Counted from the stretch's first letter, positions 27,417 to 35,768 are shown. The stretch is 64,000 nt of DNA from Vampirovibrio chlorellavorus (GCA_001858525.1 LAPX01000004.1:1-64000), one strand, 5' to 3'. Numbers and translations: made by a program. The notes: generated from the sequence alone by a model not told the origin.

Positions 27417-28434
27417 GAATTTCAATCCCTTCCTGTATCTGGTTGCTGATTTTCCCGAGCACATCGGCCAAAATTGCTTCCTTGGCCACCCGGATGGCAT
27501 TTTTGATGCCCCGAGCCCGACTGCCCCCATGACTGATCACGCAAATGCCCTTAATCCCCAAAAGCAAGGCCCCTCCGAATTCTTCCGAATCGACCTCTTT
27601 CATGGAGCCACGCAAGGCAGGTTCCGCCAACAAAGCACCTGCCTTGGTTCTCAGGCTACTTTTAAGTTGCGATTTTAAAACAGAGCCAAACATGCGCATG
27701 ACCCCTTCAGCGGATTTCAGGGCCACGTTGCCGGTAAAGCCATCGGTCACCGCCACATCGGCAGAACCATTAAACAGCTCCTTGCCTTCCACGTTGCCGA
27801 TAAACTGAAACCGCTCATCTTTTTCCAGCAACTGAAATGCGGTGTGGGCAAAAGCGTTTCCCTTGCCCTGCTCTTCGCCAATGTTCAGCAGGCCCACTCG
27901 AGGTTTTTCTACATTATAGACATTGTGCATAAACACATTGCCCATAACCGCAAACTGGGTCAGCATCTCTGGCGTGCAATCAGCATTGGCCCCGGCATCA
28001 ATCAGCAAACAATGGGTGCTGGTTGATGAAGGCAAGCGAACCCCGATAGCCGGGCGCTCCACCCCGTCAATGCGGCCCACGTAAAGCAAAGCCGAAGCCA
28101 TGGCCGCCCCGGTACTACCGGCAGCCACCATTCCTTGGGCCTGGCCAGTTTTAACACATTTGGCCGTCACGATAATGGAGGCGTCTTTCTTCTTACGCAA
28201 ACCGGTCGCGGGAGACTCGCCCATTTCTATGACTTCGGAGGCGGGTACCACTTCGATGCTCAAGCCTTGAGTGTCGTGCTTTTTCAGCTCACGCTCAACA
28301 TCATCGGGCTTGCCCACTAAGAGGATACCAACCCCATGTTCCCGTGCACCCTGCACAGAGCCGTCAACAATTTCATGGGGCGCATAATCGCCACCCATAG
28401 CATCAACGGCGATTCGAATGGGAGAAGTGGCCAT
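27403..28434 (-). CDS. plsX: Phosphate acyltransferase PlsX
   Basis: Makes acyl-phosphate from acyl-ACP for the PlsY route to phosphatidic acid, at the membrane surface. 343 residues. Starts with IRIAVDAMGGDYAPHEIV, followed by GILLVGKPDDVERELKKH, the segment AAGSTGAAMASALLYVGRIDGVERPAIG and LNIGEEQGKGNAFA, all PlsX markers. The end shows the usual GGALLLGIKGICVISHGGS. Between rpmF and fabH, the standard order. Confidence 0.97.
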   Translation of the reverse strand: MATSPIRIAVDAMGGDYAPHEIVDGSVQGAREHGVGILLVGKPDDVERELKKHDTQGLSIEVVPASEVIEMGESPATGLRKKKDASIIVTAKCVKTGQAQGMVAAGSTGAAMASALLYVGRIDGVERPAIGVRLPSSTSTHCLLIDAGANADCTPEMLTQFAVMGNVFMHNVYNVEKPRVGLLNIGEEQGKGNAFAHTAFQLLEKDERFQFIGNVEGKELFNGSADVAVTDGFTGNVALKSAEGVMRMFGSVLKSQLKSSLRTKAGALLAEPALRGSMKEVDSEEFGGALLLGIKGICVISHGGSRARGIKNAIRVAKEAILADVLGKISNQIQEGIEIHDHS

Positions 28435-28480
28435 CAGATTAATTCTTTATAAGATTAAAAACTAAAACCGAGCGCTTTGA

Positions 28481-28675
28481 TTAATGTTCGTGGTGAGCGT
28501 GGAATTTCTCACTGACCACACGGCCATTGTAGAAGCCACAGGCAACGCACATGTGATGAGGCATTTTAACGGCGCCACAGTGAGGGCAAGTGGTGCGAGC
28601 AGCAAGGGTGGCTTTCCAGTTGGCACGACGATGCGCCTGATCAGAATGGCCGACTCGTTTCTTGGGAACTGGCAT
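28481..28675 (-). CDS. rpmF: 50S ribosomal protein L32
   Basis: 64 residues with the L32 opening MPVPKKRVGHSDQAHRRANW and a zinc ribbon made by two Cys pairs, CPHC (about 32-35) and CVAC (about 43-46). GAGG lies 9 bases before the ATG at 28675. A longer reading from 28731 in another frame is a shadow. Located between yceD and plsX, as in many bacteria where ribosome and lipid synthesis genes are linked. Confidence 0.97.
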   Translation of the reverse strand: MPVPKKRVGHSDQAHRRANWKATLAARTTCPHCGAVKMPHHMCVACGFYNGRVVSEKFHAHHEH

Positions 28676-28782
28676 GGGGATAAACCTCTAGCTTTAATGA
28701 ATTGAGATCTGGTAGACAGATCGGTGGACACAAAAATACGTGGTGATGATTCTTACAAAAAAGCGCCTGGCTTACAAGAGGA

Positions 28783-29241
28783 TCAGGCAAATCGGCACTC
28801 TGTACGCTCACAGTTGGGATGATTCAGGGATTCCAGAATCAAAAACTGTTGGGCCAAATCTTTTAAATCCAGCTCCCCTTCTTCATCCAGAACCTCGTAA
28901 AAATCATCGGACTGCAGCTCTCGCTCCTTATCCTTGGAGATGAGCGAATCCTCAAACACAAAGCGCTCATCCACTTGCAGGTCGATGGGGACCTGATAAG
29001 GCTCCAGACAGCGGGCGCACTCCAGATTCAGACAGCCCTTGAGTTCGCCATAAACGGTCAAGCCCACATGCTCTTTATGAAAGCGCCAATGGCACTGCAC
29101 CGGGCCATCCGTCTTGATATCGGCAAAGTTGTATTGCGTTTGAAGCTGGGTGACAGGGTGTTTCTGTCGGCTGATTTCCAGCACTTTAATGCGCTCTGGT
29201 GACTGAGCGGGTGCGGGGACATCGGGTGAGGGTTCCATCAT
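28783..29241 (-). CDS. YceD/DUF177 family protein
   Basis: 152 residues from the ATG at 29241, chosen because GGAG lies 7 bases upstream; a frame from 29283 lacks one. Family traits: GELKGCLNLECARCLEPYQVPI with a Cys-x-x-Cys pair (about 93-96), an acidic middle and the tail DLAQQFLILESLNHPNC. Members of this family sit before rpmF in bacteria and are implicated in 23S rRNA accumulation in E. coli and plants. It is the first gene of the seven-gene cluster that continues with rpmF-plsX-fab. Confidence 0.88.
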   Translation of the reverse strand: MMEPSPDVPAPAQSPERIKVLEISRQKHPVTQLQTQYNFADIKTDGPVQCHWRFHKEHVGLTVYGELKGCLNLECARCLEPYQVPIDLQVDERFVFEDSLISKDKERELQSDDFYEVLDEEGELDLKDLAQQFLILESLNHPNCERTECRFA

Positions 29242-29386
29242 CTTGATTCTCCTGACCAAACCGGCGCCTTCAAGACTTGGCAAGCCGGGGTAGTTTGGTT
29301 TTTTATAAAGGATAACATCTCAAAATAAAAAGCCCATTTTCAATCTCTGTGTACTGCGCCCCACCCAAGCAAAAGGCCCGTTATTG

Positions 29387-30421
29387 ATGCAAGCCGCAAC
29401 CGTTCAACCCAATTATCAGCTGGCCCTATCCGAACTTCCGCTTCCGGCGATACCTGCTGGTGGCGCTTTAATCAAAGTTTCAGGCTGTGGGCTGTGTGGC
29501 TCCGATTTGGATAAAGTCGTTCACAGCAAGGCCCAACCCGGCAGTGTGCTAGGACACGAAATCGTGGGCATCATCGAAGTGCTGGCACCAGACGCTCCAA
29601 CGTATTGGGCCGTGGGTGACCGACTGGTCAGCTCTCACCATGTACCCTGCGGAACTTGCCATTACTGCGTAAGCGACAGTGAATCGATGTGTCGACAATT
29701 CAAGTCCACCAATTTCGCCCCAGGCGGCTTTGCCCAATACCTTAGCCTAACCCGGCCACATCTGGAAAAGACCGCCTTCAAAGTGCCTGCCACCATCGAC
29801 GATGCCGAAGCCTCCTGCGTGGAGCCGCTGGCCTGTGTTTTGCGGGGCATTCGTCGGGTGCCTCAAAAAAACCAGACCTCTGTAGCCATTGTGGGTCTGG
29901 GCTTTATCGGCCTGATGGCGGCGCAGGTTTACCAGAATCAGGGCAGCACCGTTTATGGCGTTGATCTGGCCGAGAGCAGACTCCAGCTAGCCCAAACCGA
30001 GGGCTTGGTGCAACGGGCCTTTCACCCCATCCAGCAAGCGGGTGAGCTCAAGGAGGTACTGACAGCGGAAACCCCAAGCGGGCAAGTAGATACGGTCTTT
30101 TTGAGCGTGGTGAACAACAAAACCCTGGACTTGGCCCTGGAACTGGTTCGAGATGGGGGGAACCTGATTATCTTTACCAGCGGCCCCGCCGGAACCAGTT
30201 TGGACCCCAGCCGTCTTTACTTTCGGGAGATTAACCTGATTACCACCTACTCCCCGGCCCTGCTGGATTTAAAGAATGCCGCCGAAATGGTATTCAACCG
30301 AAAAATCCGCCTGCAACCCCTGTTGAGCCATGAACTTCCCCTGCGGGACATTCAGCAAGGCGTTGAACTGTATCAGCAAGGACAGGCCATTAAAGTGTTT
30401 ATTCGTATGGATGGTGCCTAA
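29387..30421 (+). CDS. Zinc-dependent MDR dehydrogenase (sorbitol/threonine dehydrogenase-like) 1
   Basis: 344 residues. A TTG precedes the ATG at 29387 in frame. GroES-like domain: catalytic zinc site GCGLCGSDLDK and GHEIVG, structural zinc Cys cluster CGTCHYC...C (about 88-103). Rossmann segment VAIVGLGFIGLMAAQVYQNQGSTVYGVD (about 166-193). It oxidises a polyol or amino-alcohol, or reduces the carbonyl, with NAD(P); the substrate cannot be read from the sequence. It is followed after 2 bases by a second member of the same superfamily, so the two are one operon. Confidence 0.85.
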   Translation: MQAATVQPNYQLALSELPLPAIPAGGALIKVSGCGLCGSDLDKVVHSKAQPGSVLGHEIVGIIEVLAPDAPTYWAVGDRLVSSHHVPCGTCHYCVSDSESMCRQFKSTNFAPGGFAQYLSLTRPHLEKTAFKVPATIDDAEASCVEPLACVLRGIRRVPQKNQTSVAIVGLGFIGLMAAQVYQNQGSTVYGVDLAESRLQLAQTEGLVQRAFHPIQQAGELKEVLTAETPSGQVDTVFLSVVNNKTLDLALELVRDGGNLIIFTSGPAGTSLDPSRLYFREINLITTYSPALLDLKNAAEMVFNRKIRLQPLLSHELPLRDIQQGVELYQQGQAIKVFIRMDGA

Positions 30422-30423
30422 TA

Positions 30424-31515
30424 ATGAGCCACTCTGCCACCTCTGAGAATACCAGTGCCCCTGTTGGCACCATGAAAGCGGCCTTGTTCTATCATCCCAA
30501 TGATGTGCGATACGAAGAAACGCCCATTCCCGCCATTGGGGCGGGTGAGTTATTAATTCGGGTGGAAAGCGCCCTGACTTGTGGCACCGATGTGAAATGC
30601 TACCGCCGGGGCCATCCGGTGTTGCTCAAAAACTTTCCATCCCCCTTTGGACACGAATTTTCCGGGACCGTGGTGCAGACTCAGCCCGTTGAGGGAGAGT
30701 CCCCCGGCTTTCAGGTGGGTGATCGGGTGGTTTCGGCCAACTCCGCCCCATGTTACCAGTGTTTTTACTGCCATAAAGGGCAAACCAATCTGTGTGAGCA
30801 CCTGGACTTACTAAACGGGGCCTACGCCGAATACATCCGGGTCCCCGCCCAAATCGCCCGACACAATACTTACCTACTGCCAGCGCATTTGCCCTTTGAA
30901 ATTGCCGCCTTTAGTGAGCCTCTGGCGGTTTGCCTGCACGGACTGGCCCAATCCCGGATTGAGGCAGGAGATCATGTGGCCGTAATGGGCCTCGGCCCCA
31001 TTGGGCAGCTGATGGTTCGGGCAGCCAAACTCAAAGGGGCCAAAGTTACCGCCATGGCCAGAACCCCCAACAAGCTGGCACTAGCCCAACACTTTGGTCA
31101 GGCCGATCAGGTGGTCAATTTATTAGACTATGAAAGCCCTGACACCTTACGAGCTGCCTTTACCGAGGAGGGCCGTGGCTTTGATGTGGTTATTGAGGCC
31201 ATCGGGAAACCGGAAACCTGGGAAAAAGCGGTTTCTCTGGTGCGCAAAGGGGGAACCGTCAATTTATTCGGGGGCTGTCCGGGGGGCAGTTCCGTTACTT
31301 TCGACACCCGCCGCCTGCATTATGATGAAATCACTCTGGTGAGCTCCTTTCACCACACCCCTCGCCACTTTCAAGCCGCGCTGGAACTCCTCAGCAGCGG
31401 GCAGGTCGATCCTCGCCCACTCATTAGCAAAACGGCTCCCATGGCTGACTTTGAATCAGCCCTGCAACAGGTGGAGGCCGGGCAGGCCATCAAAATCGCC
31501 CTTAAAAATCAGTGA
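30424..31515 (+). CDS. Zinc-dependent MDR dehydrogenase 2
   Basis: 363 residues. N-terminal 16 residues are extra (Ser/Thr rich); a Met at 17 (MKAALFYHPNDVRYEE) is the usual family start and may be the true one. Zinc ligands: LTCGTDVKCYRRGHP, GHEFSG, and CYQCFYCHKGQTNLC. Rossmann: VAVMGLGPIGQLMVRAAKLKG. The N-terminal TCGTD pattern is that of the threonine/sorbitol dehydrogenase group. Only distantly similar to its partner at 29387, so not a recent duplication. The operon pair may act on two steps of one sugar-alcohol or amino-acid route. Confidence 0.85.
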   Translation: MSHSATSENTSAPVGTMKAALFYHPNDVRYEETPIPAIGAGELLIRVESALTCGTDVKCYRRGHPVLLKNFPSPFGHEFSGTVVQTQPVEGESPGFQVGDRVVSANSAPCYQCFYCHKGQTNLCEHLDLLNGAYAEYIRVPAQIARHNTYLLPAHLPFEIAAFSEPLAVCLHGLAQSRIEAGDHVAVMGLGPIGQLMVRAAKLKGAKVTAMARTPNKLALAQHFGQADQVVNLLDYESPDTLRAAFTEEGRGFDVVIEAIGKPETWEKAVSLVRKGGTVNLFGGCPGGSSVTFDTRRLHYDEITLVSSFHHTPRHFQAALELLSSGQVDPRPLISKTAPMADFESALQQVEAGQAIKIALKNQ

Positions 31516-31556
31516 CTATTGATTCAAACCGAAAGCATCGCTTTTTAATAAAAGGC

Positions 31557-31698
31557 GAGGTATCCCTTCCCTAAACACGTGGGTCACGGTTTGAGCACAG
31601 CGAGTCAAAAGAAATGCCTGGAGGCGCCGCACTGAGCAGTTCCATTCTTTGTATAAGCTGCGCGCAGTTTTACAAACCTATTTAGGGAAGGAATACTC
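31557..31698. repeat. Non-coding element A with terminal inverted repeats
   Basis: A 142-base element in the 284-base gap after the second dehydrogenase. Its left end GAGGTATCCCTTCCCTAAA (from 31557) pairs with the right end TTTAGGGAAGGAATACTC (31681-31698). Inside are GGTCACGGTTTGAGCACA, GCAGTTCCA and GCGCAGTTTTACAAACC. The same blocks in the same order occur in element B at 40267-40418, with 60-70% identity by eye. There is no open frame. See findings. Confidence 0.8.
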
Positions 31699-31799
31699 AC
31701 CCCAAAAAGGAAAAAATATTCGGTGGCAGGCAATTTTAAGGCTTATGCGGTTTTTATATCATTAAGATGTAAATTAAACCCAAAAGTGAGTCCCTTTGT

Positions 31800-31985
31800 A
31801 TGAAGCCTCAAGAGCCCCATACTCATAACCAAAACACCATCCCCCTAGCCAGCACCCTGGAAGAACTGGCCGCGCTGGAAAATTTTATACGGCTACAACA
31901 ATCCCAGGCCCAATATCTGGAATGGTTAGAAGCCAATGAGCAAAAAGCCGGACTGGACGGCTATATCTACAAGCAAATCCGTTAA
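31800..31985 (+). CDS. Small acidic-helical protein of unknown function
   Basis: 61 residues, probably real but unproven. After a His/Asn/Gln-rich start (PHTHNQNT) residues about 18-55 form an amphipathic helix rich in Glu, Leu and Gln (ELAALENFIRLQQSQAQYLEWLEANEQ), which could dimerise. The upstream AT-rich stretch and a GTGAG 11 bases before the ATG give only weak support. It stands alone between element A and a run of terminators. Confidence 0.45.
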   Translation: MKPQEPHTHNQNTIPLASTLEELAALENFIRLQQSQAQYLEWLEANEQKAGLDGYIYKQIR

Positions 31986-32134
31986 CGAACCAGTGTAAAG
32001 CCGCAGACTCCTCAGCATTACAACATCCCCCTCCCCTACACACCTTTAAACTTTTCCCTTCTGACATCACTCCCACTCTACCCCCTAAAAAACACACAAA
32101 CCCAATAACGCAACCGAAACGCGTTAAAGCGCAT

Positions 32135-32202
32135 AAGCCCCTGAGGATCAGAGGCTTCTTTTAAAACCCGAGTCAAGCCATCCCGGCAAAACTCGGGTTT
32201 TT
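32135..32202 (+). terminator. Two tandem terminator hairpins
   Basis: First hairpin AAGCC-C-CTGA (32135-32144), 3-base loop, TCAG-A-GGCTT (32148-32157), followed by CTTTT. Second: AAAACCCGAGT (32163-32173), 17-base loop, ACTCGGGTTTT (32191-32201) with T-run. They lie about 150 bases after the 61-residue ORF. The region 31986-32431 otherwise holds no gene that I can support. Two terminators in a row suggest insulation or a short RNA between 31990 and 32160. Confidence 0.75.
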
Positions 32203-32431
32203 ACTGGGTTGACGGCGCCGTTTACACTGGAGTCTTAAGCCCATCGGAGACAAGTTTAGCCACTTGATGAATTGCCCCAAACGCTCAAGAAGCGCATAAT
32301 CAAGCCCAGTATCTTTCCCCGTCAAATCCAGAATTCACGTTCTTTTAAAGACATTGGCTCGTTGAACCGCCCGTAAAAATCAATAATGACCCTGCCCTGA
32401 GGGGTGACAATACACTGAAGGGAGACGTTTT

Positions 32432-32791
32432 ATGATACTGTCTGCAATCTTGTACTGGGTGTTGACCGCCGCCATTTTGATGCTGGTCGACGCCATTACC
32501 CCAGGCATTCAGATCAGTAGCTTTGGGACCGCCTTGTTAGCCGCCTTTGTAATGGGATTGGTCAATTTTTTTATCCGCCCCGTCTTGATGCTGCTGACTT
32601 TACCGCTCAATTTGCTGACGCTGGGGTTGTTTTCCTTTGTCATCAACGCCCTGTTGTTTGCCCTGGTAGCTTGGCTCATTCCCGGTTTTGAGGTCAGCAA
32701 CTTCCTAAGCGCACTGCTGGGTTCTCTGTTTATGGCCATTATGACCAGTGTACTCAGCCTGGTTCTCGGCGATCGCAGTCGATTTGCCTAA
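32432..32791 (+). CDS. YvlD-like (PF04020 family) small membrane protein
   Basis: 119 residues with four hydrophobic segments (about 3-24, 30-50, 54-78, 88-115). The family pattern is FGTALLAAFVMGLVNFFIRPVLMLLTLPLNLLTLGLFSFVINALLF in outline, with the conserved N-x-x-I-R-P motif (NFFIRPV). Often annotated as phage holin family 4, but there is no phage context here and function is unknown. GGGAG lies 7 bases before the ATG. A bidirectional terminator follows. Confidence 0.85.
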   Translation: MILSAILYWVLTAAILMLVDAITPGIQISSFGTALLAAFVMGLVNFFIRPVLMLLTLPLNLLTLGLFSFVINALLFALVAWLIPGFEVSNFLSALLGSLFMAIMTSVLSLVLGDRSRFA

Positions 32792-32829
32792 TCGATTCTC
32801 GCCCCAACACCTGCGACAATTCACCAATT

Positions 32830-32861
32830 AAAAAGCCCTCCAGCGTGCTGGAAGGCTTTTT
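32830..32861. terminator. Bidirectional terminator between PF04020 gene and tRNA-Ser
   Basis: AAAAAGCC-C-TCCAGC (32830-32844), GT loop, GCTGGA-A-GGCTTTTT (32847-32861). A-run on one side and T-run on the other let it end both the rightward membrane gene and the leftward tRNA-Ser. Confidence 0.88.
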
Positions 32862-32865
32862 AATT

Positions 32866-32956
32866 CGGAGAGGGAGGGATTCGAACCCTCGAGACAGGTT
32901 TAAGCCCGTCTAACTTCTTAGCAGGAAGCCGCTTTCGACCACTCAGCCACCTCTCC
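32866..32956 (-). tRNA. tRNA-Ser (GCU)
   Basis: 91-base class II tRNA. Acceptor GGAGAGG pairs with CCTCTCC and discriminator G (encoded by the C at 32866). Anticodon loop CTGCTAA gives anticodon GCU (serine codons AGC/AGU). A long variable arm (GACGGGCTTAAACCTGTC) and T arm GGTTCGAATCC are present. No CCA is encoded. A strong promoter is upstream at 33008-33034. Confidence 0.97.
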
Positions 32957-33007
32957 AAAAAAGAGCATCAAAAAAGGGAAGAAGTTGACCCAGAATTGAT
33001 TCTTCCA

Positions 33008-33034
33008 ATTATATCGCAAGCACAGGGATGTCAA
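33008..33034 (-). promoter_or_regulatory. Consensus promoter of tRNA-Ser
   Basis: On the minus strand TTGACA (33029-33034) and TATAAT (33008-33013), both perfect sigma70 hexamers, with a short 15-base spacer. About 50 bases lie between the -10 and the tRNA 5' end. Confidence 0.7.
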
Positions 33035-33250
33035 GTTTCTGAATCAAGATCCAAAAAAGCCAAAGGCACCGGATACAAGTGGACTCCGAAATTGACTCCA
33101 CTGGGGGCTTATCCTATACTGCCCATTGCTTTTACAAAAGCGGTTTTCAGGCAAATTGCCCACAGCAGGTTCGCCCAGAGAGGCCTGATATCCTGACCCC
33201 CTCTCAGTCCCCAGCCCCACCCACGCAATCCCCAGGAGGAACACAAGGTT

Positions 33251-34591
33251 ATGGCCAATGTAGTGATCGTCGGCGCCCAATGGGGTGATGAGGGCAAGGC
33301 AAAAATTACCGACCTGTTGGCCGCAGAAGCCAATGTGGTCATTCGCTGCCAAGGCGGATGCAACGCCGGGCACACCGTGACCCACGGGGAAGAAGTATTC
33401 AAATTTCATCTGGTCCCTTCCGGCATGCTGTACGAAAACAAGCTGTGCATTATCGGTAACGGAACGGTCATCAACCCGCAAGTCCTGCTCAAGGAGATTC
33501 AGGAACTCCAAAGCAAAGGATTCTCCACGGCCAACCTCAAACTCAGCGATCGCGCCCACCTGACCCTGCCGTTTCATACCAGCCTGGATCAGGCTCAGGA
33601 AAGCGCCATGGCCGAGAAAAAAATTGGTACCACCGGGCGCGGCATTGGCCCTACCTATATGGACAAAGTGGGCCGCTATGGCCTGCGGGTAGGCGACTTG
33701 TATCTTGAAGACGCTGTCTTAAAAGAGCGCTTGGCCCAAATCGTCAGCAACAAAAACGAACTACTGGAAAAATGCTACCCGACGCTTCCCCGCCTCACGG
33801 TGGAGGAGCTGTTTGAGTGGTGCTTGCAATACCGGGAGCAATTGGCCCCGGTGGTGGCCGATACCATTGCGCTGGCCCATGACGCGCTGGCAGAAGGTAA
33901 GAAAATTCTATTCGAAGGGGCCCAGGGCACCTTGCTGGATGTGGACTACGGTACCTATCCGTTTGTCACCAGTTCCAACGCCACGGCTGGCGGGGCCTGT
34001 ACCGGATCGGGCATTGGCCCCACCCGGATTGATCGGGTGATTGGCGTGATGAAGGCCTACACCACCCGCGTGGGAGAAGGCCCCTTCCCCACCGAGTTGA
34101 AAGACACCACCGGTGCCCATTTAGGCGACGTGGGACAAGAATTTGGTACCACCACGGGCCGGGCACGCCGTTGTGGCTGGTTCGATGCGGTGATTGCCCG
34201 ATACAGCGTGCAGGTCAATGGGCTGGATGGTCTGGCCATCACCAAGCTGGATGTATTTGACGGCATGCCGGAACTCAAAATTGGGGTAGGGTACCAAAAC
34301 CGCCAAACCGGCGAAAAAATAACCCACTTCCCCTCTCAACTGAACGTGTTGAACAACGTGGACCCCATTTACGAAAGCTGGCCGGGGTGGCAAGGGTCTG
34401 TGAAAGAAGCCCGCACCTTCCAAGATTTGCCCGCTGAGGCACAAGCCTACCTGAACCGTATTGCCCAGCTCATCGACTGCCCGGTGTCCATTGTCAGCGT
34501 AGGCCCAGAGCGCAATCAGACCATTCTGGTGGAGAACCCCATGACCGCCCCCAAACGGTTATTTGGGGCCACTGAAAAAATACACGCGTAA
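33251..34591 (+). CDS. purA: Adenylosuccinate synthetase PurA
   Basis: Makes adenylosuccinate from IMP, aspartate and GTP, the first committed step to AMP. 446 residues. N-terminal VIVGAQWGDEGKAKITD (5-21, GTP-binding and catalytic Asp/His) has Ala for Gly in the usual GDEGKGK loop. Then GGCNAGHTV, GNGTVINP, and TTGRGIGPTYMDK. Later are FEGAQGTLLDVDYGTYPFVTSSN, VGEGPFPTEL, and GTTTGRARRCGWFD. The AGGAGG lies 11 bases before the ATG. The altered Gly-to-Ala in GKAK is notable but conservative. Confidence 0.97.
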   Translation: MANVVIVGAQWGDEGKAKITDLLAAEANVVIRCQGGCNAGHTVTHGEEVFKFHLVPSGMLYENKLCIIGNGTVINPQVLLKEIQELQSKGFSTANLKLSDRAHLTLPFHTSLDQAQESAMAEKKIGTTGRGIGPTYMDKVGRYGLRVGDLYLEDAVLKERLAQIVSNKNELLEKCYPTLPRLTVEELFEWCLQYREQLAPVVADTIALAHDALAEGKKILFEGAQGTLLDVDYGTYPFVTSSNATAGGACTGSGIGPTRIDRVIGVMKAYTTRVGEGPFPTELKDTTGAHLGDVGQEFGTTTGRARRCGWFDAVIARYSVQVNGLDGLAITKLDVFDGMPELKIGVGYQNRQTGEKITHFPSQLNVLNNVDPIYESWPGWQGSVKEARTFQDLPAEAQAYLNRIAQLIDCPVSIVSVGPERNQTILVENPMTAPKRLFGATEKIHA

Positions 34592-34598
34592 TCTTTTC

Positions 34599-34626
34599 TT
34601 GACGCTGGCGGTTGAACCCTTAAAAT
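34599..34626 (+). promoter_or_regulatory. Promoter of tRNA-Lys
   Basis: TTGACG (34599-34604), 16-base spacer, TAAAAT (34621-34626), starting 8 bases after purA and ending 55 bases before the tRNA. Confidence 0.65.
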
Positions 34627-34681
34627 ACTGAAAGTATCGAAGCTGAGTTGCGGCTTCAATCTTCGTCACCCCCCCCAGCTT

Positions 34682-34756
34682 GCGAGTTTAGCTCAGCGGT
34701 AGAGCACTCCCCTTTTAAGGGATAGGTCCTGGGTTCGAATCCCAGAACTCGCACCA
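34682..34756 (+). tRNA. tRNA-Lys (UUU)
   Basis: 75 bases. Acceptor GCGAGTT pairs with AACTCGC; discriminator A and an encoded CCA end at 34756. D stem GCTC, anticodon loop CTTTTAA (anticodon UUU), and T arm GGGTTCGAATCCC. A near-perfect terminator follows directly. Confidence 0.97.
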
Positions 34757-34786
34757 AAAGAGGACACAATGTGTGTCCTCTTTTTT
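34757..34786 (+). terminator. Terminator of tRNA-Lys
   Basis: AAAGAGGACACA (34757-34768), 3-base loop, TGTGTCCTCTTT (34772-34783) with the T-run continuing to 34786. Perfect 12-base stem. Confidence 0.93.
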
Positions 34787-34928
34787 GCTTTTTATATTGA
34801 TAAACACTCAGAGTAGTTTTCAGTGTGTTGTGTAGCCAAAACAAGCGCCTTACAAGCAGTAAAGCACTTGCAAATAATCAGCCACAAACAACGGTAGTAG
34901 CGCCTGATCTCGAATTTACAGCGTCTCT

Positions 34929-35768
34929 TTAGTCTTTGGAAGAGCTGGCGACTATCGCCTCCAAGGATTGTTTTTGAGCCCCCACCATTTCCAAAATATC
35001 CTGAACATCGGCTTCTAAAAACTCATTTTCCTGTATGGCTTTGACTTGCCGAGTTGCCTTTAAACAGCGCTCCATCAAATCAGTGAGCGCTTTTTGCCAC
35101 TGCCAATCATCAATCATTTCCTTCATGGGCAATGCCTCGGCCTCTCCCGAGGGGCTGTACATCAACGCCCGAAAGCGCTGGTTGAACTGAGCCTGATGTG
35201 GCGCAATTTGCCCGTGATATAGGTTGACGATAGGCGCAAGAGCATTTCCTGCCTGAGTTCCATTCAAGACCAGCGCAGTCCCCTCCATAACGTTAAACAG
35301 CCGGGAAAGCTGCCGCTGTGATGCCCGTAAGTCGGCATAATCCTTGTGGCTGAGATGTACAGGATGGCCTCCCACCATCAACCTTGCTGAAGGCTCATGA
35401 AACCTGACTTTCTTGGAGGCTGGTTCAGGTTCACCCGAATTGGATGGCAAACCACGCTTCAAAATAGAACGAGGCTTCATCGTTGCGGCCTCTGCCAGTA
35501 ACTGTAAGCCCCTGCTCTCCTGAAGTTCAGAGGACAGGCCAGTGGATGCGGATAACAACCCAGCAGAAGTTAGCCCTGAAGTGGCCTTAGGCAGCAAGGT
35601 GGCCAGCCCCTTTGGCGAAGACCCTTGCACGGGCTGGCTACCGTGGTGAGGGGTCTGATTTCTAGTGCCATGAGTTGGCTGACGCTGGCCCGGCAAAGCA
35701 GACTGGGACGATTTCTTCCCATCTTTGTCTCGGTGCAAGCCTTTTCCCAAAGGATCCCAATTCAGCAT
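34929..35768 (-). CDS. Unknown protein with SILK and RVxF (KVRF) phosphatase-docking-like motifs
   Basis: 279 residues, no recognised family. Residues 1-125 are low in hydrophobics and rich in Ser, Gln, Gly, Pro, Lys and His, so probably unstructured. Within it lie SILK at 101-104, preceded by Pro-Arg, and KKVRF at 119-123. In eukaryotes a SILK motif followed by an RVxF motif is the bipartite docking site for protein phosphatase 1. Residues about 138-275 are mostly helical (YADLRASQRQLSRLF, WQKALTDLMERCLKATRQVKAIQ). There is no signal peptide. It stands alone between tRNA-Lys and bioB, reading leftward. A host-directed effector is a hypothesis only. Confidence 0.6.
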   Translation of the reverse strand: MLNWDPLGKGLHRDKDGKKSSQSALPGQRQPTHGTRNQTPHHGSQPVQGSSPKGLATLLPKATSGLTSAGLLSASTGLSSELQESRGLQLLAEAATMKPRSILKRGLPSNSGEPEPASKKVRFHEPSARLMVGGHPVHLSHKDYADLRASQRQLSRLFNVMEGTALVLNGTQAGNALAPIVNLYHGQIAPHQAQFNQRFRALMYSPSGEAEALPMKEMIDDWQWQKALTDLMERCLKATRQVKAIQENEFLEADVQDILEMVGAQKQSLEAIVASSSKD

